Source: Aerolutibacter ruishenii (lineage in GTDB: Bacteria > Pseudomonadota > Gammaproteobacteria > Xanthomonadales > Xanthomonadaceae). Taken from it: a stretch of 64,000 bases of DNA. Under the pieces are notes generated by a model, which saw only the letters and a list, made by a program, of their open reading frames with translations, made no database searches and was not told the origin of the DNA. This document shows, piece after piece, positions 44,828 to 53,956 of this stretch. Each line of letters starts with the position of its first letter. The first letter of the stretch is position 1. The stretch is from contig NZ_VLKP01000015.1 of the NCBI RefSeq assembly GCF_007830115.1, positions 1 through 64,000 on the forward strand, in the 5' to 3' direction. Made by a program: the position numbers and the translations under genes.

Positions 44828-45448
44828 ATGGCCGAAAACATCGTGTCCCAAGAACTGGACCTGGACCAGGAGTTGGTCAGGCGCGTCCAGCGCGGCGACA
44901 GCACGGCGTTCGATGCCCTGGTGCGCAAGTACCAGCACCGGATCGTCGGGCTGATCGGGCGCTACGTGTCCGACTGGAGCGAATGCCAGGACGTGGCCCA
45001 GGAAGTCTTCATGCGCGCCTACCGGGCACTGCCGAACTTCCGCGGCGACGCCCAGTTCTATACCTGGTTGCACCGTATCGCCGTGAATACCGCCAAGAAC
45101 CACCTCGTAGCGCAGAACCGCAGGCCGCCGACGGACGACATCGACGCGGCCGATGCGGAGCAGTTCGACGTGGGCATGCGGCTGCGCGACACCGACACCC
45201 CCGAGCACGAACTGCTGCGGCAGGAGATCGAACGCACCGTGATGCGTGCGGTCGACAGCCTGCCGGAGGACCTGAAGGTGGCCATCACCCTGCGCGAGGT
45301 GGACGGCCTGAGCTACGACGAGATCGCGCAACGGATGGGCTGCCCGATCGGCACGGTGCGGTCGCGGATCTTCCGCGCGCGCGATGCGATCGACGCGCAA
45401 CTCAAGCCCCTGCTGGATACCGACACCCGGGAGAACGCCCGCCCATGA
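44828..45448 (+). CDS. rpoE: RNA polymerase sigmaE factor
   Basis: The 206-residue ECF sigma factor responds to envelope stress. Region 2 contains DALVRKYQHRIVGLIGRYV and DVAQEVFMRAYRALPNFRGDAQFYTWLHRIA-type sequence (about 29-85); region 4 has LREVDGLSYDEIAQRMGCPIGTVRSRIFRARDAI (about 157-190). It is the AlgU/RpoE type. The ATG follows CAGGAG at a good distance. rseA begins inside its stop codon. Confidence 0.96.
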   Translation: MAENIVSQELDLDQELVRRVQRGDSTAFDALVRKYQHRIVGLIGRYVSDWSECQDVAQEVFMRAYRALPNFRGDAQFYTWLHRIAVNTAKNHLVAQNRRPPTDDIDAADAEQFDVGMRLRDTDTPEHELLRQEIERTVMRAVDSLPEDLKVAITLREVDGLSYDEIAQRMGCPIGTVRSRIFRARDAIDAQLKPLLDTDTRENARP

Positions 45449-46341
45449 GCTCCTCGATGACCTCCGACGACCGCGAAGCCCTCAGTGCGCTGTTCGATGG
45501 CGAACTGGAAGGCGACGCCGCCCGCTTCGCGTTGCGACGCCTGGACCATGACGCGGGTTGGCGGGATGCCTGCAGCCGCTGGCAACTGGCCGGCGACGTG
45601 ATGCGCGGGCAGTCGATGGGATTGGCCCCCCGCGGATTCGCGCAGAGGATCTCCGAGGCGCTGGCCGAGGAGGCCACGCCGCTGGCCGCAGTCGCAGGCG
45701 AGGTTCGTCGTACTCCTGCATCCGGCGCGGCACAGGCGCGATCCCGACGTTGGTGGGGCCGGGCAGCGCTGGCCGCATCCGTGGCGATGGCGGCCCTGTT
45801 CGTGACCGATCCGTTCTCCAGGTTGGGCTCCGGGGATGAGGCCGGTTCGATCGACGCCCCCCTGGCGGCCATCCCCGCCGCGACCGACTCGGCCGCCCCC
45901 AGTCCTCTTCCTCCGGTTTCGGATGCCGCCCCAGCCTCCGCTGCGGGTGCGGCCGAAGTGGCCGTGGCGACGGTCGCCGCGGCCCAAACCCCGCGACGCG
46001 TGGCCGAACGCAGGACCCCGTCGCGCGTGACCGCCGTTGCGACGAACGCGCGCCCCGATGCCGAAGCGCCCGCCACGGTGGCCCTGGCGGCCGAGCCGAC
46101 ACCCCGAACGACCGCCCCGGCGGCCGGCAATCCCTTCAAGCCGCAGGTGGGCGATCTCGTCACCCGCCCGTGGCCGCGGGCCCTGCTGCCGGACTCCAGT
46201 GCGGCGGGTGCCTTCACCGCGCGCTTTGGCACGAACTCGCCCTCGCCGTCGTTCTATCCGTTTGAGCCGGACGTCGCACATGCGCCGGCCGCAAACGCCA
46301 ACGCCGCCAACGCCAACGCCAACGCCAACCCCCAACCCTGA
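45445..46341 (+). CDS. rseA: anti-sigmaE factor RseA (MucA-like)
   Basis: The 298-residue protein has the RseA N-terminal domain SDDREALSALFDGELEGDAARFALRRL (about 7-33) that binds sigmaE, one membrane segment at about 112-128, and a long periplasmic Pro/Ala-rich domain ending in an Asn-Ala repeat. It holds RpoE inactive at the membrane until proteolysed under stress. The ATG overlaps the rpoE stop by four bases. No RseB/MucB gene follows; mucD is next. Confidence 0.9.
   Translation: MSSSMTSDDREALSALFDGELEGDAARFALRRLDHDAGWRDACSRWQLAGDVMRGQSMGLAPRGFAQRISEALAEEATPLAAVAGEVRRTPASGAAQARSRRWWGRAALAASVAMAALFVTDPFSRLGSGDEAGSIDAPLAAIPAATDSAAPSPLPPVSDAAPASAAGAAEVAVATVAAAQTPRRVAERRTPSRVTAVATNARPDAEAPATVALAAEPTPRTTAPAAGNPFKPQVGDLVTRPWPRALLPDSSAAGAFTARFGTNSPSPSFYPFEPDVAHAPAANANAANANANANPQP
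46294..46329 (+). repeat. AACGCC hexanucleotide repeat in the rseA 3' end
   Basis: Five AACGCC units, one interrupted by an extra GCC, encode a run of alternating Asn-Ala close to the C-terminus. Such in-frame short repeats can change in number by slippage without shifting the frame. Confidence 0.8.
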
Positions 46342-46401
46342 TCCCGGCGCACCGTTGCACCCCGCCGCCATCACCTCCTGATTCCCCCCGAGGCCGATTC
46401 C

Positions 46402-47889
46402 ATGAACCGACCCTTCCAGACCCTGACCCTTGCTGCCGCCCTGGCGGCGCTCATTCCGACGGCGTGCTCGGCGCAGTCGCCGTCCACCCCCATCGCTCCG
46501 CCTCCGGCGGCCACGCCCGCCGCGCCATTGGTGACCGGCCTGCCGGATTTCACCGGCCTGGTACAGAAAGTGGGTCCGGCCGTGGTCAGCGTGACCGCGG
46601 AGGTGGGCATGCGCCGCAACGCGCGCGAGCAGGACCCGGACATGGAGAACGTGCCCGAGATCTTCCGCCGCTTCTTCGGACCGGACATGCCTTTCCCGGG
46701 TGGCCCGCAGCAGCGTCGCGGCGTCTCGCAGGGCACCGGCTTCTTCATCTCGCAGGACGGCTACCTGCTGACCAACCACCACGTGGTGGAAGGCGCGGAT
46801 ACCGTCAAGGTGCGCCTGAATGATCGTCGCGAGTTCACCGCCAAGGTCATCGGCAGCGACCAGCCGTCCGACGTCGCCCTGCTCAAGGTCGACGCCAAGG
46901 ATCTCCCGTACCTGCGCGTGGCCAACGCCGCCAACACCAAGCCCGGACAGTGGGTGGTGGCCATCGGTTCGCCGTTCGGCCTGGACCACTCGGTCACCGC
47001 CGGCATCGTCAGCGCCGTCGGCCGCACCACCAGCGCCGAGCAGCAGTACGTGCCCTTCATCCAGACCGACGTGGCCATCAACCAAGGCAACTCCGGTGGG
47101 CCGCTGCTCAACACCTCGGGCGAGGTGGTGGGCATCAATTCGCAGATCTTCTCCCGCTCGGGCGGCTACATGGGCGTGAGTTTCGCCATCCCCATCGACG
47201 TGGCGATGAACTCGGCCGAGCAGCTGCGCGCGACCGGCCGCGTCGCCCGCGGACAGCTGGGCGTGCAGGTGCAGGCGCTGACCGCCAACGGGGCCAAGGC
47301 GCTGGGCCTGCCCAATGCCGCAGGTGCCCTGGTCGGCGAGGTCGTGCCGGGCAGCGCCGCGGCCAAGGCCGGCATCGAACGCATGGACGTGATCCGCTCG
47401 GTCAACGGCAAGCCGGTCCACACCAGCAGCGACCTGCCCCCGCTGATCGGTGGCCTGGCCCCGGGCGCGAAGGTGAAGTTGGGCGTGGTGCGCGACGGCC
47501 GCGAACGGGAGTTCACCGTGGTGCTGGGCGCCCTGGACGCGGCGCTTGCCGCCAATGATGACGGTGCGGCACCCGCCGCGCCGGGAACCCCGGCCCGCGG
47601 CAGCAATGCGCTGGGCTTCACCGCGCAGGATCTTGACCCCGCACAGCGCCAACGCCTCGGGCTGGACAAGGACGAAGGCGTGGTGGTGGCCTGGGTGACC
47701 GGTGACGGTGCCGCCGAGGCCGGCCTCAATCCGGGCGACGTGGTCCTGGGCGTGGGTCGGCAGAGCGTGGGCTCGGTGGCCGCGCTGGAGCGGGCACTGG
47801 GCTCGGTGAAGGCGGGCGACACGGTGATGCTGCTGGTGCGCAGCCGTGGCGGTACGCGATACGTGCCGGTGACGGCCGACAAGGGTTGA
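46402..47889 (+). CDS. mucD: periplasmic serine protease, DegP/MucD type
   Basis: The 495-residue HtrA-family protease degrades misfolded periplasmic proteins. It has a signal peptide (about 1-24), the triad His127 (TNHHVV), Asp157 (SDVALLKV) and Ser231 (GNSGGP), then two PDZ domains (about 270-365 and 395-490). Cys22 lies in PTACS, which lacks the usual Leu of a lipobox, so an ordinary signal peptidase site is more likely. rpoE-rseA-mucD is the Xanthomonas form of the algU operon. Confidence 0.95.
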   Translation: MNRPFQTLTLAAALAALIPTACSAQSPSTPIAPPPAATPAAPLVTGLPDFTGLVQKVGPAVVSVTAEVGMRRNAREQDPDMENVPEIFRRFFGPDMPFPGGPQQRRGVSQGTGFFISQDGYLLTNHHVVEGADTVKVRLNDRREFTAKVIGSDQPSDVALLKVDAKDLPYLRVANAANTKPGQWVVAIGSPFGLDHSVTAGIVSAVGRTTSAEQQYVPFIQTDVAINQGNSGGPLLNTSGEVVGINSQIFSRSGGYMGVSFAIPIDVAMNSAEQLRATGRVARGQLGVQVQALTANGAKALGLPNAAGALVGEVVPGSAAAKAGIERMDVIRSVNGKPVHTSSDLPPLIGGLAPGAKVKLGVVRDGREREFTVVLGALDAALAANDDGAAPAAPGTPARGSNALGFTAQDLDPAQRQRLGLDKDEGVVVAWVTGDGAAEAGLNPGDVVLGVGRQSVGSVAALERALGSVKAGDTVMLLVRSRGGTRYVPVTADKG

Positions 47890-47904
47890 GGCGGTCACCT
47901 CGGC

Positions 47905-47942
47905 AAGGCCCGGTCGGCCGGTGATACCGGCGGCCGGGCTTG
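47905..47942 (+). terminator. probable terminator after mucD
   Basis: Nested complementary segments GCCGGT (47917-47922)/ACCGGC (47926-47931) with loop GAT, extended by outer GCCCGG/CCGGGC pairing, and an AAG/CTT base. A short T-poor tail follows. Confidence 0.45.
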
Positions 47943-47953
47943 GTCAACTGCTG

Positions 47954-47962
47954 TGCGATAAT
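47954..47962 (+). promoter_or_regulatory. putative extended -10 promoter of lepA
   Basis: TGC followed by GATAAT (47957-47962). No good -35 box is visible at 17 bases. The predicted leader is about 44 bases and contains no clear ribosome binding site. Confidence 0.4.
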
Positions 47963-48012
47963 CGCCCGTTAACCTTTCCAGGCCTACGCGGTCCCCACGC
48001 CGCGCCCCCCGC

Positions 48013-49803
48013 ATGCAGCAGATTCGAAACTTCTCCATCATCGCCCACGTCGACCACGGCAAGTCGACCCTCGCCGACCGCATCATCCAGATCTGCGGCG
48101 GCCTGTCCGAGCGGGAGATGGAGTCGCAGGTACTCGACAACAATCCGATCGAGCGTGAGCGCGGCATCACCATCAAGGCCCAGTCCGTGTCCCTGCCGTA
48201 CAAGGCCAAGGACGGGCAGACGTATTTCCTGAATTTCATCGACACCCCCGGCCACGTGGACTTCAGCTACGAGGTCAGCCGCTCGCTGGCCGCGTGCGAA
48301 GGTGCGCTGCTGGTGGTGGACGCCGCGCAGGGTGTCGAAGCGCAGTCCGTGGCCAACTGCTACACCGCGGTGGAGCAGGGACTGGAAGTGGTGCCGGTGC
48401 TGAACAAGATCGACCTGCCCACCGCCGACATCGAACGCGCGAAGGAGGAGATCGAAGCCGTCATCGGCATCGACGCCACCGACGCCGTGGCGATCAGCGC
48501 CAAGACCGGCCTCAATGTGGTCGACGTGCTTGAAGCCATCGTGCATCGCATTCCGCCGCCCAGGCCGCGCGATACCGACAAGCTGCAGGCGCTGATCATC
48601 GACTCGTGGTTCGACAACTACCTGGGCGTGGTCTCGCTGGTGCGCGTGATGCAGGGCGAGATCAAGAAGGGCGACAAGCTGCTGGTGATGTCCACCGGCC
48701 GTGCGCACGAGGTCGACAACGTCGGCGTGTTCACCCCCAAGCGCAAGGTGCTCGATGCGTTGCGCGCGGGCGAGGTGGGCTGGGTCACGGCGTCGATCAA
48801 GGACGTGCACGGCGCGCCGGTCGGCGACACGCTGACCAAGGCCGCCGATCCGGCGCCCAAGCCGCTGCCCGGCTTCCAGGAAATGCAGCCGCGCGTGTTC
48901 GCCGGCCTGTTCCCGGTCGATGCCGAGGATTACCCCGACCTGCGCGAGGCGCTGGACAAGCTGCGCCTCAACGACGCCGCGCTGCGTTTCGAGCCGGAAA
49001 GCTCCGAGGCGATGGGCTTCGGCTTCCGCTGCGGCTTCCTCGGCATGCTGCACATGGAGATCGTGCAGGAGCGCCTGGAGCGCGAGTACAACCTCAACCT
49101 GATCAGCACCGCGCCGACGGTGGTGTACGAGGTGCTGAAGACCGACGGCACCACCGTGCCGATGGACAACCCGGCCAAGCTGCCGCCGGTGAACATGGTG
49201 CAGGAGGTGCGCGAACCGATCATCCGCGCCAACATCCTGACCCCGCCCGACTACATCGGCGCGGTGATCAAGCTGTGCGAGGAAAAGCGCGGCGTGCAGA
49301 TCGGCATCACGTACATGGCCAGCCAGGTGCAGGTCAGCTACGAACTGCCGATGGCCGAAGTGGTGCTGGACTTCTTCGACAAGCTCAAGTCGGTGTCGCG
49401 CGGCTATGCCTCGCTGGACTACCACTTCCTGCGCTTCGAGGCCGGTCCGTTCGTGCGCGTGGACACGCTGATCAACGGCGACAAGGTCGATGCGCTGAGC
49501 ATCATCGTGCACCGCAGCCATGCCGACCGCCGTGGCCGCGAGCTGACCGAGAAGATGAAGGACCTGATCCCGCGGCAGATGTTCGACGTGGCCATCCAGG
49601 CCGCGATCGGCAGCCAGGTGATCGCCCGGACCACGGTCAAGGCGCTGCGCAAGAACGTGCTGGCCAAGTGCTACGGTGGCGACATCACCCGCAAGAAGAA
49701 GCTGTTGGAAAAGCAGAAGGAAGGCAAGAAGCGCATGAAGCAGGTTGGCCGCGTGGAGATTCCGCAGGAGGCCTTCCTGGCGGTGCTGTCGGTGGACAAG
49801 TAA
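48013..49803 (+). CDS. lepA: elongation factor 4 (LepA)
   Basis: LepA is a translational GTPase related to EF-G that acts on ribosomes under stress and in initiation or assembly. The 596-residue protein has G1 AHVDHGKST (11-19), G2 [12 protein letters not shown]3 DTPGH, G4 NKID and the LepA-specific C-terminal domain ending in [20 protein letters not shown]-type sequence. No ribosome binding site is visible before the ATG. The lepA-lepB-rnc-era-recO order is conserved. Confidence 0.97.
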   Translation: MQQIRNFSIIAHVDHGKSTLADRIIQICGGLSEREMESQVLDNNPIERERGITIKAQSVSLPYKAKDGQTYFLNFIDTPGHVDFSYEVSRSLAACEGALLVVDAAQGVEAQSVANCYTAVEQGLEVVPVLNKIDLPTADIERAKEEIEAVIGIDATDAVAISAKTGLNVVDVLEAIVHRIPPPRPRDTDKLQALIIDSWFDNYLGVVSLVRVMQGEIKKGDKLLVMSTGRAHEVDNVGVFTPKRKVLDALRAGEVGWVTASIKDVHGAPVGDTLTKAADPAPKPLPGFQEMQPRVFAGLFPVDAEDYPDLREALDKLRLNDAALRFEPESSEAMGFGFRCGFLGMLHMEIVQERLEREYNLNLISTAPTVVYEVLKTDGTTVPMDNPAKLPPVNMVQEVREPIIRANILTPPDYIGAVIKLCEEKRGVQIGITYMASQVQVSYELPMAEVVLDFFDKLKSVSRGYASLDYHFLRFEAGPFVRVDTLINGDKVDALSIIVHRSHADRRGRELTEKMKDLIPRQMFDVAIQAAIGSQVIARTTVKALRKNVLAKCYGGDITRKKKLLEKQKEGKKRMKQVGRVEIPQEAFLAVLSVDK

Positions 49804-50034
49804 CGACGGGATGGCGCGAAGCCCCGGCGACGCGATGCCCGGTTCCCCGATCTGTTGTCATTGGCGGGCGTGGTCATGGGAGACTGGAGTGGCGGGGATC
49901 GTGGTCCGGGTGGGCCGCCCAGGGCATGACCACGGGCCCATGGACGGCGGGCCGTAGTGCTTTAAGGTGGCAAGCTGGCGACGCCCTGGAGGCGCCGCAT
50001 CCGAATCTGTGCGGTGCAAGGAGAATGCAACACG

Positions 50035-50820
50035 ATGATCTGGTTTGAGACCGCGCTGGTCGTGCTGACCCTCTTCACCGGCCTGGTGTGGCTGCTGGAC
50101 AGGTTCGTGCTGGCCAAGCGCCGCGCGCAACGCGAGGGCCTGCTGGACGAGGCCGCCGAGCCGGTGGTGGTGGACTACTCCAAGGCCTTCTTCCCCATCC
50201 TGGCGGCCGTGCTGATCCTGCGCAGTTTTGTCGCCGAGCCGTTCCGCATCCCCTCCAATTCGATGATGCCGACGCTGCTGACCGGCGATTTCATCCTGGT
50301 CAACAAGTTCAAGTACGGCCTGCGCCTGCCGATCAACAACCACAAGGTGGTGGCACTGGGCGAGCCGCAGCGCGGTGACGTGGTGGTGTTCCGCCCGCCG
50401 CACCACCCCGAGCAGGACTGGATCAAGCGCGTGATGGGTGTGCCGGGCGACCGCATTGCGTACCGGGACAACCAGGTCTACCTGAACGGAGAACCGCTTT
50501 CGTACACGCGGGTCGGCACGTACCAGGGCAAGGGCAATGGCACGGAGATGACCGGTGCGGAGGAGTTGCGCGAGTCGCTGCCCGGCGTCGAGCACCGCGT
50601 CCTCGAGAGGACGGATCTTCCGTTCATTGATCCCGGGGAAGGCGAGTGGGAAGTGCCGCCGGGCCACTATTTCGTGATGGGCGACAATCGGGATAATAGC
50701 GAGGACAGCCGATACTGGGGCCTGCTGCCGGAGAAGAACCTGCGCGGCAAGGCGTTCCTGGTCTGGATGAACTTCGATGGCGGGGTGGACTTCTCCCGCA
50801 TCGGCACCGGCATCCGGTGA
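50035..50820 (+). CDS. lepB: signal peptidase I
   Basis: LepB cleaves signal peptides from exported proteins at the outer face of the inner membrane. The 261-residue protein has membrane segments at about 4-24 and 51-67, the Ser76 nucleophile in IPSNSMMPTLL and Lys131 in DWIKRVMGVPGD, and the MGDNRDNSEDSR box. AAGGAG lies 11 bases before the ATG. The next gene begins 47 bases downstream. Confidence 0.97.
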   Translation: MIWFETALVVLTLFTGLVWLLDRFVLAKRRAQREGLLDEAAEPVVVDYSKAFFPILAAVLILRSFVAEPFRIPSNSMMPTLLTGDFILVNKFKYGLRLPINNHKVVALGEPQRGDVVVFRPPHHPEQDWIKRVMGVPGDRIAYRDNQVYLNGEPLSYTRVGTYQGKGNGTEMTGAEELRESLPGVEHRVLERTDLPFIDPGEGEWEVPPGHYFVMGDNRDNSEDSRYWGLLPEKNLRGKAFLVWMNFDGGVDFSRIGTGIR

Positions 50821-50867
50821 GGGAAGCCGGCCAGTCACAGAAACCGTTACAATTGGGGAGTGAACGG

Positions 50868-51245
50868 ATGAAGCGTACGCAGCGTGGCATGACCCTGATC
50901 GGGTTCATCATCACCTTGGCCGTGGTCGGCGTGTTCGTGTACATGGGCATGAAGACCATCCCGATGTATTCGGAGTACTACGCGGTCAAGCAGGCCCTCA
51001 ACGGGCTGGCGCAGGAACCGGGCGTGACGGGGTACGACCCGGCCAAGATCAAGGACCTGTTCTTCCGCCGCCTGTACATCAGCTACGCCGACAACGTGAA
51101 GGCCGAGAACGTCAAGGTCGTCCGCAAGGACGCCGGCTACGTGATGACGGTGGAATACGAAGTCCGCAAGCCGCTGATCGCCAACCTGGACGTGGTGGGC
51201 AAGTTCAAGGCGGACCAGGAATTGCGTCGGGGCGCGGTTGACTGA
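50868..51245 (+). CDS. DUF4845 membrane protein with prepilin-like N-terminus
   Basis: The 125-residue protein starts [27 protein letters not shown], a short basic leader, Gly-Met-Thr-Leu and a hydrophobic stretch that looks like a type IV prepilin N-terminus but without the Glu at +5. The rest is a small soluble domain. DUF4845 proteins are regularly found between lepB and rnc; function is unknown. GGGGAG (50855-50860) is 7 bases before the ATG. The stop overlaps the rnc start by eight bases. Confidence 0.88.
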   Translation: MKRTQRGMTLIGFIITLAVVGVFVYMGMKTIPMYSEYYAVKQALNGLAQEPGVTGYDPAKIKDLFFRRLYISYADNVKAENVKVVRKDAGYVMTVEYEVRKPLIANLDVVGKFKADQELRRGAVD

Positions 51246-51903
51246 TCGCATCGGCCACCGCTTCGCCGATTCGAACCTGCTGGCCCACGCGCTCCGCCAC
51301 CGGAGCGCGGGAACGCCACACAACGAACGGCTGGAGTTCCTCGGTGACGGGTTGGTCAACCTGTTCATCGCCGAGGCGCTGTACGCCCATTGGCCCAGTG
51401 CAGACGAAGGGGCGCTGACCCGCGCCCGCGCCGAACTGGTGCGTGAATCCTCGCTGGCCGCCATCGCCCGCACGCTGGAGCTGGGACCGCGGCTGGTGAT
51501 GGGACCGGGCGAGATGAAATCCGGCGGGCACCGCCGCGATTCGATCCTCGCCGACGCGGTCGAGGCGATCATCGCCGCGATCTACCTGGATGCCGGCTAC
51601 GAGGCTTGCCGATCCATCGTGCTGCCCTGGTTCGAGGCCGCCATCGCGGCCCTGCCGCCGCCGCACAAGGTGGGCAAGGACGCCAAGACGCGGCTGCAGG
51701 AGTGGTTGCAGGGGCGGCAGAAGCCGCTGCCGCTGTACGAGCTGATCTCCGAATCCGGCGAAGAGCACGCCAAGACCTTCCACGTCAGCTGCACCCTGGT
51801 CCAGCCGGCGGTCCGCACCGAGGGGCAGGGCAACTCGCGGCGTGCCGCGGAACAGGCGGCCGCCGAGGCCGCGCTGGAGCAGGTCGAAGGCCTGCGGCGC
51901 TGA
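51238..51903 (+). CDS. rnc: ribonuclease III
   Basis: RNase III cleaves double-stranded RNA, processing rRNA and mRNAs. The 221-residue protein has the signature [12 protein letters not shown] (about 29-40), [15 protein letters not shown] metal-binding residues and a C-terminal dsRBD (about 148-221). The only family-consistent start is TTG 51238 giving [11 protein letters not shown]; it lies 8 bases inside the preceding gene. The ribosome binding site is weak, which would fit a tightly limited enzyme. Confidence 0.94.
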   Translation: MTDRIGHRFADSNLLAHALRHRSAGTPHNERLEFLGDGLVNLFIAEALYAHWPSADEGALTRARAELVRESSLAAIARTLELGPRLVMGPGEMKSGGHRRDSILADAVEAIIAAIYLDAGYEACRSIVLPWFEAAIAALPPPHKVGKDAKTRLQEWLQGRQKPLPLYELISESGEEHAKTFHVSCTLVQPAVRTEGQGNSRRAAEQAAAEAALEQVEGLRR

Positions 51904-52067
51904 CCGGCCGCCCTTGGTGGCGGATGGCCGCCAGCGGCGGATGCCACCCCGGCCAGCAGCTCAAGTTGGCCGGCCGCGCGGACTACCCGCGGATCCCTTC
52001 CGGCCATTGCCCGATGACCCGCCCGCACGGGACTGCATCATTTCGCGCCAGCGCGCCCACGACTGCC

Positions 52068-52073
52068 TACAAT
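52068..52073 (+). promoter_or_regulatory. -10 box of a probable leaderless era transcript
   Basis: TACAAT (52068-52073) lies 6 bases before the era ATG at 52080, which places the expected transcription start at or next to the A of the ATG. No ribosome binding site is present. The -35 region is poor. Confidence 0.45.
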
Positions 52074-52079
52074 TACCGC

Positions 52080-52985
52080 ATGACCACCCCCTACCGCGCC
52101 GGCCACGTGGCCGTCATCGGCCGGCCCAACGTCGGCAAGTCCACCCTGACCAACGCGCTCGTGGGCGCCAGGATCAGCATCGTCTCGCCGCGTCCGCAGA
52201 CCACGCGCCACCGTCTGCTGGGCATCGCCACTTTTCCCGAAGGCCAGCTGGTGCTGGTCGACACCCCCGGCCTGCACCGCGACCAGGGCAAGTCCACCGC
52301 CACGGCCATGCACCGCTGGATGAACCGTGCCGCCCGCGGCGCGCTGGAAGGCGTGGACGTGGCCCTGCTGGTGGTCCGCGCCGGGCAGTGGGATGAGGCC
52401 GACGGCTTCGCCTATGAGGCGCTGCGTGGCGCCGGCCTGCCGGTGATCCTGGTCGTCAACCAGGTGGACCGGCTGAAGGACAAATCGACGCTGCTGCCGT
52501 ACCTGGCCCAGGTCAGCGAAGGCCGTGAGTTCGCCGCGGTGCACCCGGTGTCCGCGCTCAAGCGCACCGGCCTGCAGCCGCTGGTGAAGTCCGTGCTGCA
52601 GCACCTGCCCGAGCAGGACGCGCTGTACGGCGAGGACGAGATCACCGACAAGAGCCAGCGCTTCCTGGCGGGCGAGATGGTGCGCGAACAGCTCATGCGC
52701 CAGTTGGGCGAGGAGTTGCCCTACGCCACCACCGTCGAGATCGAGCAGTTCGAAGTCGATGGCACGATGCTGCGGATCGGCGCGGTGATCTGGGTCGAAC
52801 GCGACGGGCAGAAGGCCATCGTCATCGGCAAGGGTGGCGAACGCCTGCGCGAGATCGGCGCCAAGGCGCGCATCCAGATGGAACGGCTGTTCGGCGCGAA
52901 GGTGTTCCTGCAGACGTGGGTGCGCGTGCGCGAGGGCTGGTCGGACGACGAAGCCGCGCTGCGCGCCTTCGGTTATCACGACTGA
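52080..52985 (+). CDS. era: GTPase Era
   Basis: Era is an essential GTPase for 16S rRNA maturation and 30S assembly. The 301-residue protein has G1 GRPNVGKST (14-22), G2 TTRHR, G3 DTPGL, G4 NQVD, and the C-terminal KH domain with [14 protein letters not shown]4 has Gln in place of the common Lys. ATG 52080 is chosen by family start; the upstream in-frame extension runs back through rnc and is an artefact. Unlike E. coli, it is 176 bp from rnc rather than overlapping it. Confidence 0.97.
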   Translation: MTTPYRAGHVAVIGRPNVGKSTLTNALVGARISIVSPRPQTTRHRLLGIATFPEGQLVLVDTPGLHRDQGKSTATAMHRWMNRAARGALEGVDVALLVVRAGQWDEADGFAYEALRGAGLPVILVVNQVDRLKDKSTLLPYLAQVSEGREFAAVHPVSALKRTGLQPLVKSVLQHLPEQDALYGEDEITDKSQRFLAGEMVREQLMRQLGEELPYATTVEIEQFEVDGTMLRIGAVIWVERDGQKAIVIGKGGERLREIGAKARIQMERLFGAKVFLQTWVRVREGWSDDEAALRAFGYHD

Positions 52986-53072
52986 GTCGCGCGCGCCGGC
53001 GCGCGAGGCGGACCCGTCGCGACCGCATCGGCCTGGGCGGGTGTTCCTGGTGTCAGGACGAAGGGAGGGCAC

Positions 53073-53798
53073 ATGCAACTGATGGCCGAACCCGCCTTCG
53101 TCCTGCACGCGCGACCGTGGCGGGAAACCAGCCTGCTGGTGGAAGTGCTGACCGCCAGCTGCGGCCGCGTGGGCGTGGTCGCCCGCGGCGTGCAGGGGCC
53201 CAAACGCCACGTGCTGCGTGCGGCCCTGCAGCCGCTGCAGTTGATCCGGCTCGACGCGCTGCTGCGCGGTGAACTGGCGCGCCTGACGGCGGCCGAGGCC
53301 ATCGATGTCGCGCCGCGGTTGGGCGGCGCCGCGATGATGGGGGCGTTCTACCTCAACGAGCTCACGCTGCGGCTGGCGCCACGGATGGACCCGGTGCCGG
53401 AGGTGTTCGTCGCGTATGCGGCGGCGCGCCAGCGGATGGCGTCCGACGAGCCGCTGGCGTGGACGTTGCGCCGCTATGAACGTGACCTGCTGGACGCGCT
53501 GGGCTACGGCTTCGACTGGCAGTGCGATGGCGAGGGCGTGCCGATCGATCCGGCGGCGCGTTACCGCATCGAGCCCGAACATGGCCCACGCCGCGTGCTG
53601 AGCGATCGCGGCCACGGGGACCGGGCCACGGCGGCCACCGGCCGGGCGTTGCTTGCGCTGGCCGATGACACGCTGCCCGAACGCGAGGACCTGGCCGGCC
53701 TGCGCCATGCACTGCGCGCCGTGCTGGCGCACCACCTGGGCCCGCGGGGACTCAAGTCGTGGGACATGCTGGCTGGACTCCCGCGTCCGGGCGGGTAA
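53073..53798 (+). CDS. recO: DNA repair protein RecO
   Basis: RecO anneals DNA and, with RecR, loads RecA on SSB-coated gaps. The 241-residue protein has the OB-fold N-terminus [20 protein letters not shown] and the family motif [13 protein letters not shown]. No zinc cysteines are apparent, as in other gammaproteobacterial RecO. GGGAGGGC precedes the ATG. It closes the rnc-era-recO set. Confidence 0.96.
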   Translation: MQLMAEPAFVLHARPWRETSLLVEVLTASCGRVGVVARGVQGPKRHVLRAALQPLQLIRLDALLRGELARLTAAEAIDVAPRLGGAAMMGAFYLNELTLRLAPRMDPVPEVFVAYAAARQRMASDEPLAWTLRRYERDLLDALGYGFDWQCDGEGVPIDPAARYRIEPEHGPRRVLSDRGHGDRATAATGRALLALADDTLPEREDLAGLRHALRAVLAHHLGPRGLKSWDMLAGLPRPGG

Positions 53799-53824
53799 CG
53801 GCCGCACTGCGCGGGCCAGTCCAT

Positions 53825-53956
53825 CGGTCGGCAGGCATTGATGGCGTGTCGATGCAGGGGGGGGCTTCGGTCAGCAGGCATCGACGCCGTGTCGATGCAG
53901 GGGCGGTTCCGCCGATCAGCAGGCGTCGATGCATTGCCGATGCAGTGGCGGCATCG
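53825..53956. repeat. three imperfect 43-45-bp tandem repeats at the 3' end of the receiver-Hpt gene
   Basis: Units at 53825-53867, 53868-53912 and 53913-53956 share CGGTCAGCAGGC and GTCGATGCAGG blocks. The third unit contains the stop codon and last codons of the minus-strand gene. The other two lie just downstream and look like duplicated copies of the gene's 3' end. Confidence 0.75.

Noticed and set aside
45313-47898. Open frame of 861 codons antisense to rseA and mucD
   Set aside because: Same GC artefact; both plus-strand genes show full domain sets.
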